A stretch of 5,545 bases of DNA, taken from assembly GCA_003233615.1 (NCBI GenBank), contig QIMB01000388.1:1-5545 (forward strand), read 5' to 3'. The notes below the pieces were generated by a model. The model saw only the letters and a program-made list of their open reading frames with translations. It was not told the DNA's origin and did not search any database. The DNA comes from Nitrospirota bacterium (lineage in GTDB: Bacteria; Nitrospirota; Nitrospiria; Nitrospirales; UBA8639). Each line of letters begins with the position of its first letter. Within the stretch, counting starts at the first letter, position 1. Position numbers and translations under genes: made by a program. Of the stretch, positions 5,137 through 5,545 are shown in pieces.

Positions 5137-5545
5137 TTAACGCTTCGGATCCCCGACATATTCAAAAAAATTGTCCCGAGTTTCGACCACTCCGATTTTT
5201 TCTAATTTCCCCGATGGGATGCGATCCACCAACAACCCCCAGATGACAGCCGCAAGATTTTCGCCTGTCGTCGTCATATTCTGAAATGCTGGATCGAAAT
5301 TCAAATGTTGGTGGTCGAAGCGCGTGACAATGGTGTCGTGCACGATCTGATCGAGTTGACTCACATCAGTGATGAGACCTGTCTTGGGATCTAATTCTCC
5401 TTGGACGCTCACTTGGACTGTATAATTGTGTCCATGCCCATTCAGGTTATTACATTTGCCAAAAATCTTTTGATTCACGTCTTCTGGCAATTGATCAGTA
5501 TGCAGCCGATGCGCCGCACAGAATGTATAGGTTCGAGTAATAGAG
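5137..5545 (-). CDS. 6-pyruvoyl-tetrahydropterin synthase / QueD family protein, 5' partial
   Basis: The family converts dihydroneopterin triphosphate, the product of FolE, to 6-pyruvoyl-tetrahydropterin (PTPS) or 6-carboxy-tetrahydropterin (QueD). The frame runs off the right edge. A TTG at 5490 is internal, because the upstream 18 codons encode conserved sequence. In the visible 135 residues the zinc ligands are H12 (FCAAHRL), H37 and H39 (GHGH). C31 in FGKCNN is the catalytic Cys, D77-H78 complete the relay and E121 in VVETRDN is the pterin anchor. Between C31 and H37 lie five residues, as in animal PTPS, while typical QueD has three. By comparison with animal enzymes only about ten N-terminal residues are missing. 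It precedes folE on the same strand, consistent with consecutive steps. Family membership is firm. Whether it serves biopterin, queuosine or both is open, so no symbol is given. Confidence 0.9.
   Translation of the reverse strand, partial: SITRTYTFCAAHRLHTDQLPEDVNQKIFGKCNNLNGHGHNYTVQVSVQGELDPKTGLITDVSQLDQIVHDTIVTRFDHQHLNFDPAFQNMTTTGENLAAVIWGLLVDRIPSGKLEKIGVVETRDNFFEYVGDPKR

Noticed and set aside
1..5545. CRISPR array or insertion sequence
   Set aside because: No regularly spaced repeats, transposase motifs or terminal inverted repeats with target duplications were seen.

Overview
The window looks like chromosomal DNA of a moderate-GC, free-living Gram-negative-type bacterium. Only gene content and protein flavour support this, and no marker gene names the taxon. 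A Nitrospirota-like source is possible but is only an impression. Genes are tightly packed on the right and looser on the left.

Left part (1-1797) is a toxin-antitoxin (TA) cluster. It opens with the C-terminal two thirds of a VapC-type PIN-domain RNase on the + strand. About 340 bases without a convincing gene follow. Next, on the - strand, lies the wreck of a second, different PIN-domain toxin, with at least two frameshifts, an internal stop and no N-terminus. After it comes an intact two-gene + strand operon: a DUF1778 (ribbon-helix-helix, TacA-like) antitoxin and a GNAT acetyltransferase (TacT-like) toxin that overlap by one base. A near-consensus sigma-70 promoter precedes the operon. 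A perfect inverted repeat covers its spacer and -10 box, as expected for an autoregulated TA operator.

Middle part (1890-4147) holds housekeeping genes. rarA (mgsA), a clamp-loader-like AAA+ ATPase acting at stalled replication forks, lies on the - strand and converges on the TA operon. Divergent from it is a solitary alpha/beta hydrolase of unknown substrate with a complete Ser-Asp-His triad.

Right part (4148-5545) starts with a short, hairpin-rich intergenic stretch. Two co-directional - strand pterin genes follow: a 6-pyruvoyl-tetrahydropterin synthase/QueD-family enzyme (5' end outside the window), then folE (GTP cyclohydrolase I) 42 bases downstream. FolE turns GTP into dihydroneopterin triphosphate, the substrate of the PTPS/QueD family, so the pair forms two consecutive steps. 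The PTPS has the Cys-to-HGH spacing of the animal-type (PTPS-I) enzymes rather than of typical QueD. This leaves open whether the product is a biopterin-like cofactor or the queuosine precursor.

No rRNA, tRNA, CRISPR array, insertion sequence or integrase was seen. I did not find a clearly new system. The best leads are the TA graveyard with its operator and the PTPS-I-like gene beside folE.
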